The position numbers and the translations under genes are program-made. DNA of 14,306 nt. Source: Bacteroidales bacterium UBA4621 (GTDB lineage Bacteria; Bacteroidota; Bacteroidia; Bacteroidales; Paludibacteraceae). Positions 1 to 6,744 of the stretch are shown here, in pieces. The number at the start of each line of letters is the position of its first letter. The stretch's first letter is position 1. The notes below the pieces were generated by a model. The model made no database searches, was not told the origin of the DNA, and saw only the letters and a program-made list of their open reading frames with translations. Location: NCBI GenBank assembly GCA_002387325.1, contig DGIN01000098.1, positions 1 through 14,306 on the forward strand. Reading direction: 5' to 3'.

Positions 1-8
1 TCACGCTG

Positions 9-16
9 CAAAGGTA
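9..16 (-). promoter_or_regulatory. Possible -7 element of a divergent promoter
   Basis: Read on the minus strand this is TACCTTTG, a full match to the Bacteroidota -7 consensus TAnnTTTG. It would drive a gene to the left of the window. I do not find a TTTG -33 element 20 bp further upstream, so the call rests on the -7 match alone. Confidence 0.35.
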
Positions 17-81
17 AAGCATATATTGTATATTTTCTGCATATATTCTGCTTATTTTTTTCATATTTTCTGTTTATTTTG

Positions 82-112
82 TTGCGTGGTTCGATAATTT
101 ATTGTAACTTTG
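82..112 (+). promoter_or_regulatory. Bacteroidota-type promoter for the oxidoreductase operon
   Basis: TTG at 82-84, a 20-bp spacer and TAACTTTG at 105-112 match the Bacteroidota sigma-factor consensus. The first start codon is 25 bp past the -7 element, so the leader is short. The AT-rich stretch upstream (about 20-80) repeats TCTG followed by T/A-rich runs, with no further feature I can name. No other convincing promoter is visible before about 5035, so this one may serve all genes to 4938. Confidence 0.6.
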
Positions 113-136
113 CAAATCATCAGCATTATATAAGAA

Positions 137-475
137 ATGGATATGAATACCGACAAACACAAGATTGCCGTCATAGCGGGTGCAGGACCTGCGGGGCCTA
201 CTGCCGCTTATGAACTGCTGAAGAGTAGCGATATATATCCTGTCATTCTCGAATCCACAGATGCTATCGGCGGTATCTCGCAGACCGTGCAATACAAAGG
301 CAACCGTATGGACATCGGCGGACACCGTTTCTTCTCCAAGAGCGAGGAGATTATGAATTGGTGGCAGAATATCATGCCCCTGCAAGGTGCGCCATCGGAA
401 GATACTATTTTGCTGAATAACAGCAACTTAATTACCCCCCCACTCCCATGCAGTAAACACTGCCGCTGCGAATAG
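137..475 (+). CDS. FAD-dependent oxidoreductase, N-terminal part (frameshifted)
   Basis: This is the front of an NAD(P)/FAD-dependent oxidoreductase of the UDP-galactopyranose-mutase / protoporphyrinogen-oxidase-like group. The Rossmann motif GAGPAG lies at residues 15-20, and an acidic residue suited to binding the FAD ribose (E39) ends the second strand. GGHRFFSK and NWWQNIMPLQG follow, typical of this Bacteroidota family. After about residue 100 the reading leaves the family sequence and stops at 473-475. The continuation (GPDPEKTDRVML...) lies in the +1 frame, so this and the 507-1742 reading are two halves of one gene. ATG 143 is an equally possible start. The family often sits beside glycosyltransferases and GtrA, which agrees with the next genes. 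As written, the product would be about 112 residues and almost certainly inactive. Confidence 0.8.
   Translation: MDMNTDKHKIAVIAGAGPAGPTAAYELLKSSDIYPVILESTDAIGGISQTVQYKGNRMDIGGHRFFSKSEEIMNWWQNIMPLQGAPSEDTILLNNSNLITPPLPCSKHCRCE
435..441 (+). other. C7 homopolymer at the frameshift
   Basis: Seven consecutive C bases lie where the oxidoreductase reading must change frame. With six C the two halves join as ...LITPHSHAVNTAAANSGP..., restoring one open frame from 137 to 1742. The downstream frame is open back to a stop at 429-431, so the shift must fall between about 432 and 472, and the tract is the obvious site. It could be slipped-strand variation, a fixed mutation or an assembly error. Confidence 0.6.
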
Positions 476-506
476 CGGTCCCGACCCCGAGAAGACCGAC
501 CGCGTC

Positions 507-1742
507 ATGCTGCTCCGCAACCGCGTCAGCCGTATATTCTTCCTGCGCAAGTTTTTTGATTATCCCATCTCTATGAAGAAGGAGACCTTCTTCAATATGG
601 GCTTTGCCAACACCATACGTGCGGGCTTCGGCTATCTGTGGTCGTGTGTACACAAGTTGCCCGAGACCTCGTTGGAGAACTTCTATATCAACCGCTTCGG
701 GCGACCGCTCTACGAGATGTTTTTCGAGGGTTACACCGAGAAAGTATGGGGCGTACACCCTTCCAAGTTGGGGGCAGACTGGGGCAGCCAGCGTGTCAAA
801 GGTCTGAGTATCAGATCTGTCTTAAAAGATATGTTCCAACGCGCTTTGGGGCTAAAAAGCAAGCACGTGGAGACCTCCCTTATCGAGCAGTTTGTCTATC
901 CGAAATACGGTCCCGGACAACTGTGGGAGACAGTGGCGGACGATATCCGCCAACTCGGCGGCGAGATACTATTACAGCACGAAGTGGCGGGTGTGAATAT
1001 TGAGAACGGCAAAGTGGTCTCTGTCGTTGCCCGCACGGCAGACGGACAGGAGCAGACGTTCCTATGCGACTTTTTCCTCTCCACTATGCCTATCAAAGAC
1101 CTCGTTCCCGCCCTCCGCGGTATCGAGGTGCCGCAACCCGTTTCCGACATTGCCTCAAGTCTTCCATACCGCGATTTTATTACCGTCGGTCTGTGCGTCA
1201 AACAGATGCGCATCAAGAACCAAACGTATATCCCTACTTTCGAACACCGTGTTCCTGATACGTGGATTTACATTCAGGAACGCGATGTGCATATCGGGCG
1301 CCTGCAGGTGTTCAACAACTGGTCGCCTTATCTCGTCAACGACTACGAACACACCATGTGGATTGGTCTCGAGTATTTCTGCACCGAGGGCGACACGTTC
1401 TGGAATATGCCCCAAGAGGACTTTATCCATATGGCGATTGACGAGTTGGTCAAGATAGACATCATCAACCGCGAGGACGTACTCGATGCCTGCCATGTGC
1501 GGGTCAAGAAAGCCTACCCCGCCTACTATGGTTCTTACTACCAATTGGATACCGTCAAGGCGTTCCTCGACACTATCCCGAACCTCTACTGCCTCGGGCG
1601 CAACGGACAGCACCGCTACAACAATATGGACCACTCTATGATGACCGCTATCGAGTGCGTGCGCAATATCCGCAATGGCGTAGCGGACAAAACCAATATA
1701 TGGAATGTAAACACCGAAAAAGAGTACCATGAAGCCAAATAA
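507..1742 (+). CDS. FAD-dependent oxidoreductase, C-terminal part (frameshifted)
   Basis: This is the remaining three quarters of the oxidoreductase begun at 137. ATG 507 is only the first Met in this frame: family-like residues (GPDPEKTDRV) continue upstream to about 477, and the frame is open from 432. So 507 is probably not a natural start. Visible family features are RNRVSRIFFLRKFFDYPIS at the front, YTEKVWG in the substrate-domain region, and the C-terminal FAD-contacting segment beginning NLYCLGRNGQHRYNNM at residue 359, where an MDHSMMTA helix closes over the cofactor. The joined protein would be about 535 residues. The last 14 bases overlap the next gene, so the two are probably translationally coupled. 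A role in sugar-nucleotide or lipid-linked glycan metabolism is inferred from family and neighbours; the substrate cannot be read from the sequence. Confidence 0.8.
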   Translation: MLLRNRVSRIFFLRKFFDYPISMKKETFFNMGFANTIRAGFGYLWSCVHKLPETSLENFYINRFGRPLYEMFFEGYTEKVWGVHPSKLGADWGSQRVKGLSIRSVLKDMFQRALGLKSKHVETSLIEQFVYPKYGPGQLWETVADDIRQLGGEILLQHEVAGVNIENGKVVSVVARTADGQEQTFLCDFFLSTMPIKDLVPALRGIEVPQPVSDIASSLPYRDFITVGLCVKQMRIKNQTYIPTFEHRVPDTWIYIQERDVHIGRLQVFNNWSPYLVNDYEHTMWIGLEYFCTEGDTFWNMPQEDFIHMAIDELVKIDIINREDVLDACHVRVKKAYPAYYGSYYQLDTVKAFLDTIPNLYCLGRNGQHRYNNMDHSMMTAIECVRNIRNGVADKTNIWNVNTEKEYHEAK

Positions 1743-3249
1743 ATCCGCTCCCCGTCCTTCCTGCCGTTGGCAGCAGTCCTTTTGGCGTTTCTGTTTCTCG
1801 CGCGAACAACTATGGGATTGGATAGTTCCCGCTCTTTTGTGCCTTGCGGGGTACACCGTCCTGCGGTGTGCATATCCGTATCCCGCCACGTATGTGGATA
1901 GTTTCACCTATCTGCGTGCTGCTATTGACGACCAATTCAGTATCTTCCGTCCTTTCGGTTTCTCGGAATGGTTGCGGGTTATCCATGCCGTGTCGCCCTC
2001 CATACACGCCCTATTCATCGTGCAGACGCTCCTCTATGCGCTCTGTACCACGTTGCTTGTTCTTGCACTCAAACGCTACTATCCTGTCCGCCCTGTGTGG
2101 TTGAGGTGTGTGATTTCTGTACTAATCGTAGCAAGCCCCGTGGCATTCTATATGCTCAACGCTATGATGTCCGATGCGCTCTTCGGGTGTATGGTTATCC
2201 TGATGACAGCCATGCTGCCGGTTATCTTCCACGAGGGTTCGTATATTGCGTTGCTGCTCTATTTTGCGGCGTTCAGTGTTGCTCTCTTCACGCGCTATTC
2301 GGGTATGTTCTTCGCGGTGGTACTGCTGCCGCTTCTCTGTTTTGTGCCGCACAAACCCTGCCGGTGGATTAGTCTTGTCGGTACCGCACTCATCTGCGTG
2401 GTCTTCTATCAAAACATCTGCAACAATATGTACAACACCATTCGTCATCGCCAGTTTTCTACGGGATTCGACGGCTGGCAGTTGGCAAACAATGCCATTC
2501 ATGTCATTCCTTTTATTGACACCGATGCCGACGAGCAGCCCTCCGACAAGGATATGCGTATGCTCCACGACATTGTCTGCACGCATTTCCGCGACTATAT
2601 CTATCAAAAGACAGACTCGGGCGAAGTGGCAACCGCCGTATTTATGTGGGATAAGCAGTCTCCGCTGAAGCAGTATCTGTTCTACTATATGCAAAAGAAG
2701 CGCACGTCCTATCCTGTAGCGTGGGCGCGTTTGGGTGGCGGCTTGTACGCTGATTATGGCAAATGGCTTATTTTGCACCACCCTGTGGAGTTCTGCCGCT
2801 ATTTCATGAACCACAATATCCCTGATGTCTTCTACCCGCGCAACTTGGAAATGGTGGGCAAATACACCCCCGTGCCTGCCGACAACCGTGAAGTCCCCGA
2901 ATGGTACGGCATCGCTCCCGCAGACATGACGCGCACTGTCCACCCATTTTACGAAAAAGGACTCCGCCACGTACTGCCAGCCATCGACTTGTTCTTCTGG
3001 TTTGTGATGACAGGTGCCCTGCTGGCAATGCTCATCCGTTGGAAACATTGGACTATGACCTGCGCACAACGCCTCACCTTCTGGATGATTCTGCTCATCG
3101 GGTTTGTTTATTGTGGCAGTACTGCTTTCGCCAGTCCTATCACCATACGCAACTGGTTTCCCTTGCAGGCTCTCAAATTAGCACTCACCACCTGCTGCTT
3201 ATACGCAGCCATACCCCGTTCTGACCATGCAACTCAACCGACTCATTGA
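1729..3249 (+). CDS. Polytopic membrane protein, GT-C-like glycosyltransferase
   Basis: A 506-residue protein with roughly ten hydrophobic segments: near residues 31-50, 92-115, 122-146, 148-170, 172-190, 193-210, 216-233, 416-438, 448-470 and 476-495. A large soluble region of about 180 residues lies between the seventh and eighth. The first external loop contains YVDSFTYL with D57, placed like the catalytic or metal-binding Asp of GT-C glycosyltransferases, which use lipid-linked sugars outside the inner membrane. There is no clear family signature beyond this topology, so the activity is an inference. The start overlaps the oxidoreductase by 14 bases, and the stop overlaps the following gtrA-like gene by 23, as expected in one operon. 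Two long antisense ORFs here follow from its GC-rich codon use. Alternatives are an O-antigen-modifying Gtr protein or an uncharacterised transporter. Confidence 0.65.
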   Translation: MKPNKSAPRPSCRWQQSFWRFCFSREQLWDWIVPALLCLAGYTVLRCAYPYPATYVDSFTYLRAAIDDQFSIFRPFGFSEWLRVIHAVSPSIHALFIVQTLLYALCTTLLVLALKRYYPVRPVWLRCVISVLIVASPVAFYMLNAMMSDALFGCMVILMTAMLPVIFHEGSYIALLLYFAAFSVALFTRYSGMFFAVVLLPLLCFVPHKPCRWISLVGTALICVVFYQNICNNMYNTIRHRQFSTGFDGWQLANNAIHVIPFIDTDADEQPSDKDMRMLHDIVCTHFRDYIYQKTDSGEVATAVFMWDKQSPLKQYLFYYMQKKRTSYPVAWARLGGGLYADYGKWLILHHPVEFCRYFMNHNIPDVFYPRNLEMVGKYTPVPADNREVPEWYGIAPADMTRTVHPFYEKGLRHVLPAIDLFFWFVMTGALLAMLIRWKHWTMTCAQRLTFWMILLIGFVYCGSTAFASPITIRNWFPLQALKLALTTCCLYAAIPRSDHATQPTH

Positions 3250-3493
3250 CATCCTTTTCCGTCAGGATACCAACAATATCCGGTTCCAATGGTTTCGCTA
3301 CTGCTTTGTGGCAGTAGGGGCTTTTGCCGTGGACTATGGCAGTTATTTTTTGGCATCGTATGTCATCGGCATTCCGTATCTGATAGCCGCCGTCATCGGT
3401 TTCGTTCTCGGCTGCCTGCCGTGGATGCTCCGCAACCGTGCTTTGGCAATGCTGCATTTTAACGGGCATTCATGGAGTAAAAAGTTAATCTGA
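3227..3493 (+). CDS. Truncated GtrA-family membrane protein (likely remnant)
   Basis: The first 64 or so residues align closely with the full-length GtrA protein at 11190-11645: both have the order IDILFR-x-DT-x-N, RYCFVAVGAF, VDYG and SYVIGIPYL. This covers the N-terminal tail and the first two membrane segments. From residue 65 the sequence becomes CLPWMLRNRALAML..., with no third or fourth membrane helix, and ends at 88 residues rather than about 150. Neither of the other two frames restores GtrA-like sequence, so a simple frameshift does not explain it. A deletion joining the middle to the C-terminal tail (a W-x-x-L-x-x-R/K pattern is present) or a replaced 3' end is more likely. GtrA proteins are thought to help move polyprenyl-linked sugars across the inner membrane; this copy is probably not functional. 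Confidence 0.7.
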   Translation: MQLNRLIDILFRQDTNNIRFQWFRYCFVAVGAFAVDYGSYFLASYVIGIPYLIAAVIGFVLGCLPWMLRNRALAMLHFNGHSWSKKLI

Positions 3494-3495
3494 CT

Positions 3496-4938
3496 ATGTC
3501 TTTTCGTGCGGTGTACATAGTGTTTGCATGCCTTTTGCTGACAGGTTGCGGCAATATCCGCCAAGCGCAGCAGACGATTGCCACGGCAGACAGCCTCGAT
3601 ACAGAGCATATCCTGTACCGGGACACCACCGCCTTGCGCCATGCCGTCCGCACTCTGGATAAACCCTTTGTCCGCCAATGCCACCGCACCACCCTCGCCA
3701 AAGCCTACTACTACCTCGGGCGGAACTATAGTGCAGAGAACCTTATTTCTGTTGCCGCTGACTGCTATATTGCTGCCGACAAATTGCACCCGCACGATTA
3801 CATCCTTTGTGGGCGAGTTAATTCGTGTATGGGCTTTATCTGTGGGCAGCAAAATGCAGATAGTACGGCACTTGTTTTCTACCAATGTGCAGTCGAACAT
3901 TTCCGCAAGAGCGGTAACGAATGGCGGTATGCGTATAGTTTGCTGACTGTTAGTGAATACCTTTGTGATTTGGAAAAGTTTTCGGTTGCCGATAGTATTT
4001 TGCAAGTGGCACAACATTTTCAATTGGATAGTATTTACTATGAACGGATGATAGAAACACGCGGGCTTTATTTCTATAAGCAGCAACAATATGATTCTGC
4101 GCTGTACTGTTTTTTGTCGGTAAAGGATTATGAGATAGAGAATGAATCCAAGTGTTTTCTATATCAAAAAATAATGCAAACCTACCGGCATTTGGATCAA
4201 GAGGCACTCTCCATTCCGTATGCAGAATATATTGTGGTTCATTCCAATACTGCCGCCTATCGTTCAAATGCCTATTATGTATTAGAGGAGTCCGCCAAAG
4301 CCCAAAAGGATATCAATTTGTTGGCTTATTATGCCCATAAACGGGAAGATGATAGCCGCGACCGTGAAGCCTTGAATTGCAGTTATGCATCTGCAGTACC
4401 TAAACTATGTTCGTATATTATCTCACCTAAAATCTCATATCATTGGCAAGTCGTAGTATTCATTATGGTAATGGTATGCTTTTTCTTGCTAATGTTATCC
4501 GTTCACTCGCACAATAATAAACAAAAACAACAGCATAACAGCAATATGCTATTGCAGCAAAAAGACATTGAAATACAACGTATCAATACAGAATTAAAAA
4601 ACAAACACGTTCAACACTTACAACAGCATATCTTACAATTCCGCACATTGTATCCTATGCCGTTACAGAAATGGAATAATTACTCTATATTTTTGGAAAA
4701 CATTAATGCAATACTGCCTAAACTCCCTGAAAAACTAAAAGAATATAATTTGACAGAACGCGAGATTCAACTTTGCCTTTATATTATATTGTACGACAAC
4801 TTATCATTACCTGCATTATCCATACCGATGTGCTATTCAGCAGGAAGTATGCAAAAAACGAAACAACGTATAGCAAAAAAGTTAGAAACCACTTCGGCTA
4901 ATTTACATGATATTTTGTTTGAAATGGCACTTTCTTAA
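3496..4938 (+). CDS. Membrane-anchored TPR sensor with C-terminal LuxR-like HTH
   Basis: A 480-residue protein with a layout common to Bacteroidota one-component regulators. A lipoprotein-type signal ends in LTGC (lipid-acceptor C18). About 290 residues of helical, TPR-like sequence follow, rich in Y/A/L helix pairs such as AKAYYYLGRNYSAEN and YDSALYCFLSVKDYE. One membrane segment covers about 317-338 and a Gln/His-rich coiled coil about 345-390. The cytoplasmic end (419-475) begins LTEREIQLCLYI, the opening of a LuxR/NarL-type helix-turn-helix, and includes a likely recognition region SAGSMQKTKQRIAKKL. I infer an outside-in transcription regulator. The gene starts 2 bp after the truncated gtrA stop and lies just before a secreted-protein operon with repeated motifs at its promoter, a plausible target. 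G+C falls sharply at about 3900 inside the gene. The ligand is unknown. Confidence 0.7.
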   Translation: MSFRAVYIVFACLLLTGCGNIRQAQQTIATADSLDTEHILYRDTTALRHAVRTLDKPFVRQCHRTTLAKAYYYLGRNYSAENLISVAADCYIAADKLHPHDYILCGRVNSCMGFICGQQNADSTALVFYQCAVEHFRKSGNEWRYAYSLLTVSEYLCDLEKFSVADSILQVAQHFQLDSIYYERMIETRGLYFYKQQQYDSALYCFLSVKDYEIENESKCFLYQKIMQTYRHLDQEALSIPYAEYIVVHSNTAAYRSNAYYVLEESAKAQKDINLLAYYAHKREDDSRDREALNCSYASAVPKLCSYIISPKISYHWQVVVFIMVMVCFFLLMLSVHSHNNKQKQQHNSNMLLQQKDIEIQRINTELKNKHVQHLQQHILQFRTLYPMPLQKWNNYSIFLENINAILPKLPEKLKEYNLTEREIQLCLYIILYDNLSLPALSIPMCYSAGSMQKTKQRIAKKLETTSANLHDILFEMALS

Positions 4939-4962
4939 TAGCATAAAAGTCCACAAAAATCC

Positions 4963-5029
4963 ATTTGTCCCTACCATTAAAATGTACATTACTGATTATC
5001 AACAATGTGCATTTTTATTTGTCCCTACC
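4963..5029 (+). promoter_or_regulatory. Paired repeat motifs upstream of the secreted-protein promoter
   Basis: ATTTGTCCCTACC occurs exactly twice, at 4963-4975 and 5017-5029, with starts 54 bp apart. Between the copies lies a second motif: AATGTACATT (4981-4990, a perfect palindrome) and AATGTGCATT (5004-5013), with starts 23 bp apart. The second 13-mer ends 5 bp before the -33 element of the following promoter, where an activator would bind. They are candidate binding sites for the HTH protein encoded immediately upstream; that link is inferred. Confidence 0.5.
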
Positions 5030-5034
5030 TGTTT

Positions 5035-5066
5035 TTTGCTGTATTGCAGAAAAAGCCTTACCTTTG
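5035..5066 (+). promoter_or_regulatory. Strong Bacteroidota promoter for the 5097-8946 operon
   Basis: TTTG at 5035-5038, a 20-bp spacer and TACCTTTG at 5059-5066 are full matches to both consensus elements. The start codon of the first gene is 31 bp past the -7 element. The next three genes are separated by 40 and 9 bp with no further promoter seen, so they are probably one transcript. Confidence 0.75.
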
Positions 5067-5096
5067 TAACGAAATTTTAATAAATCTAATAACCAA

Positions 5097-5480
5097 ATGA
5101 AAAACATTTTCTTTTTGGTTGTATGTTGCCTATTAGGTATCTGCGACCTTTCCGCCCAAGCCGTAGTTGGCGAAAACATTATTCTCACTCGTGTATTTAC
5201 TTTCTCGCCTGTTGTACCTATGGATAATAGCGAACATACACAAGGAGATGGACGTCCTGATTCAAATCAAATCCGTGCCACCATCAATGGCAAAGACATT
5301 TCTGTCAAAGCAAACACAGATATGCCTGCACGTGCGGAGGTGCGCAAAGAAAATGGTGCTTTGGTTGCCCGGCAGGATTTCATTGACGAAACCGAAATCT
5401 CCCTTCCTGCCGCAGGCAACTACACAGTCCGTATCTCATCGGGCAAAACAACCGTAGAAGGCAGTTTTACCGCAAAATAA
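5097..5480 (+). CDS. Small secreted protein, DUF3244-like
   Basis: A 127-residue protein with a clear Sec signal peptide (hydrophobic residues 4-16, likely cut after the SAQ/A region near residue 20). The mature part is about 105 residues and strand-rich. The C-terminal pattern (ISLPAAGNYTVRIS, then a short loop and GSFTAK) resembles the small secreted DUF3244 proteins of Bacteroidales, which have an immunoglobulin-like or CTD-like beta fold and no known function. There is no lipobox, so it should be released to the periplasm or beyond. It is the first gene after a strong promoter and precedes a T9SS cargo and a C25 protease, so a partner or inhibitor role is conceivable but unsupported. Family assignment is from pattern memory and moderate. 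Confidence 0.6.
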   Translation: MKNIFFLVVCCLLGICDLSAQAVVGENIILTRVFTFSPVVPMDNSEHTQGDGRPDSNQIRATINGKDISVKANTDMPARAEVRKENGALVARQDFIDETEISLPAAGNYTVRISSGKTTVEGSFTAK

Positions 5481-5520
5481 ACAAACTATTTTATTTACTA
5501 ACCAAAAGACTTTTTCTATT

Positions 5521-6735
5521 ATGAAAAAACTAAATCTTTTGATGCTCCTATGCATCGCAGTTGCAACTAGTACTTATGCACAAATCAAGGTAGATAACAT
5601 AGGTAAAGTATTTATCGGCGATAGCGTTAATGCCAAATATCCGTCTTCTTTTCCTTTTCGATACAAAGGGAAATTAGGAAATTATAGTACTATATGCGCA
5701 TATGGAGATTACAATTATGGCTTGGCGGTATATGGTAAGACCTCGTCGGACTATGGACCTTCGTTGTATGTTAACGCTGAGTTTATGAACGACAGACAGG
5801 TAGCCATTATAGCAGATGCCGTTAATAGTAAACTACAGACATCCGGACGTTCCTATGGTATCATAGCCAATGCAGGAAACCGTACCAGCGGATATAACTA
5901 TGGTGTAGTAGGCAACTTGACAGGAACAGGTAATGGTGCTGCCGTGATGGGGACGTTTGGTTGGGATATCCCCGGAGTAAATGGCAGATATGCAGGCTTT
6001 TTCTATGGTGATACCTATGTTACAGGCAAACTTACTGCCCAAACAATCACCACCCTTTCTGATGCACGCTACAAATTCAATATCCGCTCTATCGGCTCGG
6101 ACGCACTCAGCAAAGTAGTCGCCCTCAATCCTGTGCAATACAATATGCAATCGGGTACCGCTATCGTTATGGCAAACTCGATAGACACCTCCGATACCGC
6201 CAAAGTGGCTGTGCAATCGTTGGAGATGCAGGAAATGGAACGTGCCGCACAAAGTACTACCCATTATGGTCTGCTTGCCCAAGAGGTAAAAGAGATTTAT
6301 CCCGAACTGGTACACGAGGACGCCGCAGGTGTAATGAGTATCAACTACATTGAGATTATCCCGCTGCTCATCCAAGCCGTACAAGACCTGTCGGAACAGG
6401 TAAGTGCACTTTCATCGGGCAATGCAAAAATCAATAAAGCCCCAAAAGCCCAACAATCAGCAATAGACAATGTTGTGGCTACTCTGTATCAGAATACGCC
6501 TAATCCGTTCTCTGACAATACTATGATTTCCTATATCGTACCTACCGATGCTCAAAACGCCTATATCTACATTTATGATATGACGGGCGTTCAGTTGGCG
6601 CAGTATCCTGTCACTACTTTTGGCGAGGGCGCTGTTACTATCAATGCCAACGAACTCTATGCCGGTTCTTTCCTGTATTCCTTGGTAGTGGACGGCAAAC
6701 TGATCGACACGAAACAAATGGTACTCACGAAATAG
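5521..6735 (+). CDS. T9SS cargo with tail-fibre-like region and S74 chaperone domain
   Basis: A 404-residue secreted protein. A signal peptide covers about 1-20 (ends TYAQ). Residues 50-170 are Gly/Tyr-rich repeats (YNYGLAVYG, SYGIIANAG, YNYGVVGN, AGFFYGD, then VTGKLTA), as in trimeric beta-helical fibres. A peptidase S74 intramolecular chaperone domain follows at about 178-300. It begins SDARYKFNI, with S180 and K185 spaced like the Ser-Lys dyad of phage endosialidase chaperones, and includes YGLLAQEVKEIYPELV. Residues 322-404 are a T9SS type A sorting domain: LYQNTPNPFSDNT, then IYIYDMTGVQL, then LYAGSFLYSLVVDGK and the terminal KQMVLTK. The protein should cross the outer membrane by T9SS and form a surface fibre or adhesin. 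Self-cleavage at the S74 domain would part the fibre from its sorting domain. It probably shares a transcript with the genes on either side. Confidence 0.85.
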   Translation: MKKLNLLMLLCIAVATSTYAQIKVDNIGKVFIGDSVNAKYPSSFPFRYKGKLGNYSTICAYGDYNYGLAVYGKTSSDYGPSLYVNAEFMNDRQVAIIADAVNSKLQTSGRSYGIIANAGNRTSGYNYGVVGNLTGTGNGAAVMGTFGWDIPGVNGRYAGFFYGDTYVTGKLTAQTITTLSDARYKFNIRSIGSDALSKVVALNPVQYNMQSGTAIVMANSIDTSDTAKVAVQSLEMQEMERAAQSTTHYGLLAQEVKEIYPELVHEDAAGVMSINYIEIIPLLIQAVQDLSEQVSALSSGNAKINKAPKAQQSAIDNVVATLYQNTPNPFSDNTMISYIVPTDAQNAYIYIYDMTGVQLAQYPVTTFGEGAVTINANELYAGSFLYSLVVDGKLIDTKQMVLTK

Positions 6736-6744
6736 CAATGCGAT

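Noticed and set aside
1155..1907. 250-codon minus-strand ORF under the oxidoreductase and the next gene
   Set aside because: It spans two clear + strand genes, shows no family-like motif, and is explained by their GC-rich codon use.
2122..3069. 315-codon minus-strand ORF antisense to the membrane protein
   Set aside because: The sequence is His/Arg/Glu-rich without domains, while the + strand has regular membrane helices and operon overlaps.
3343..4089. 248-codon minus-strand ORF
   Set aside because: It crosses the gtrA remnant and the regulator gene, with no recognisable motif; a shadow ORF.
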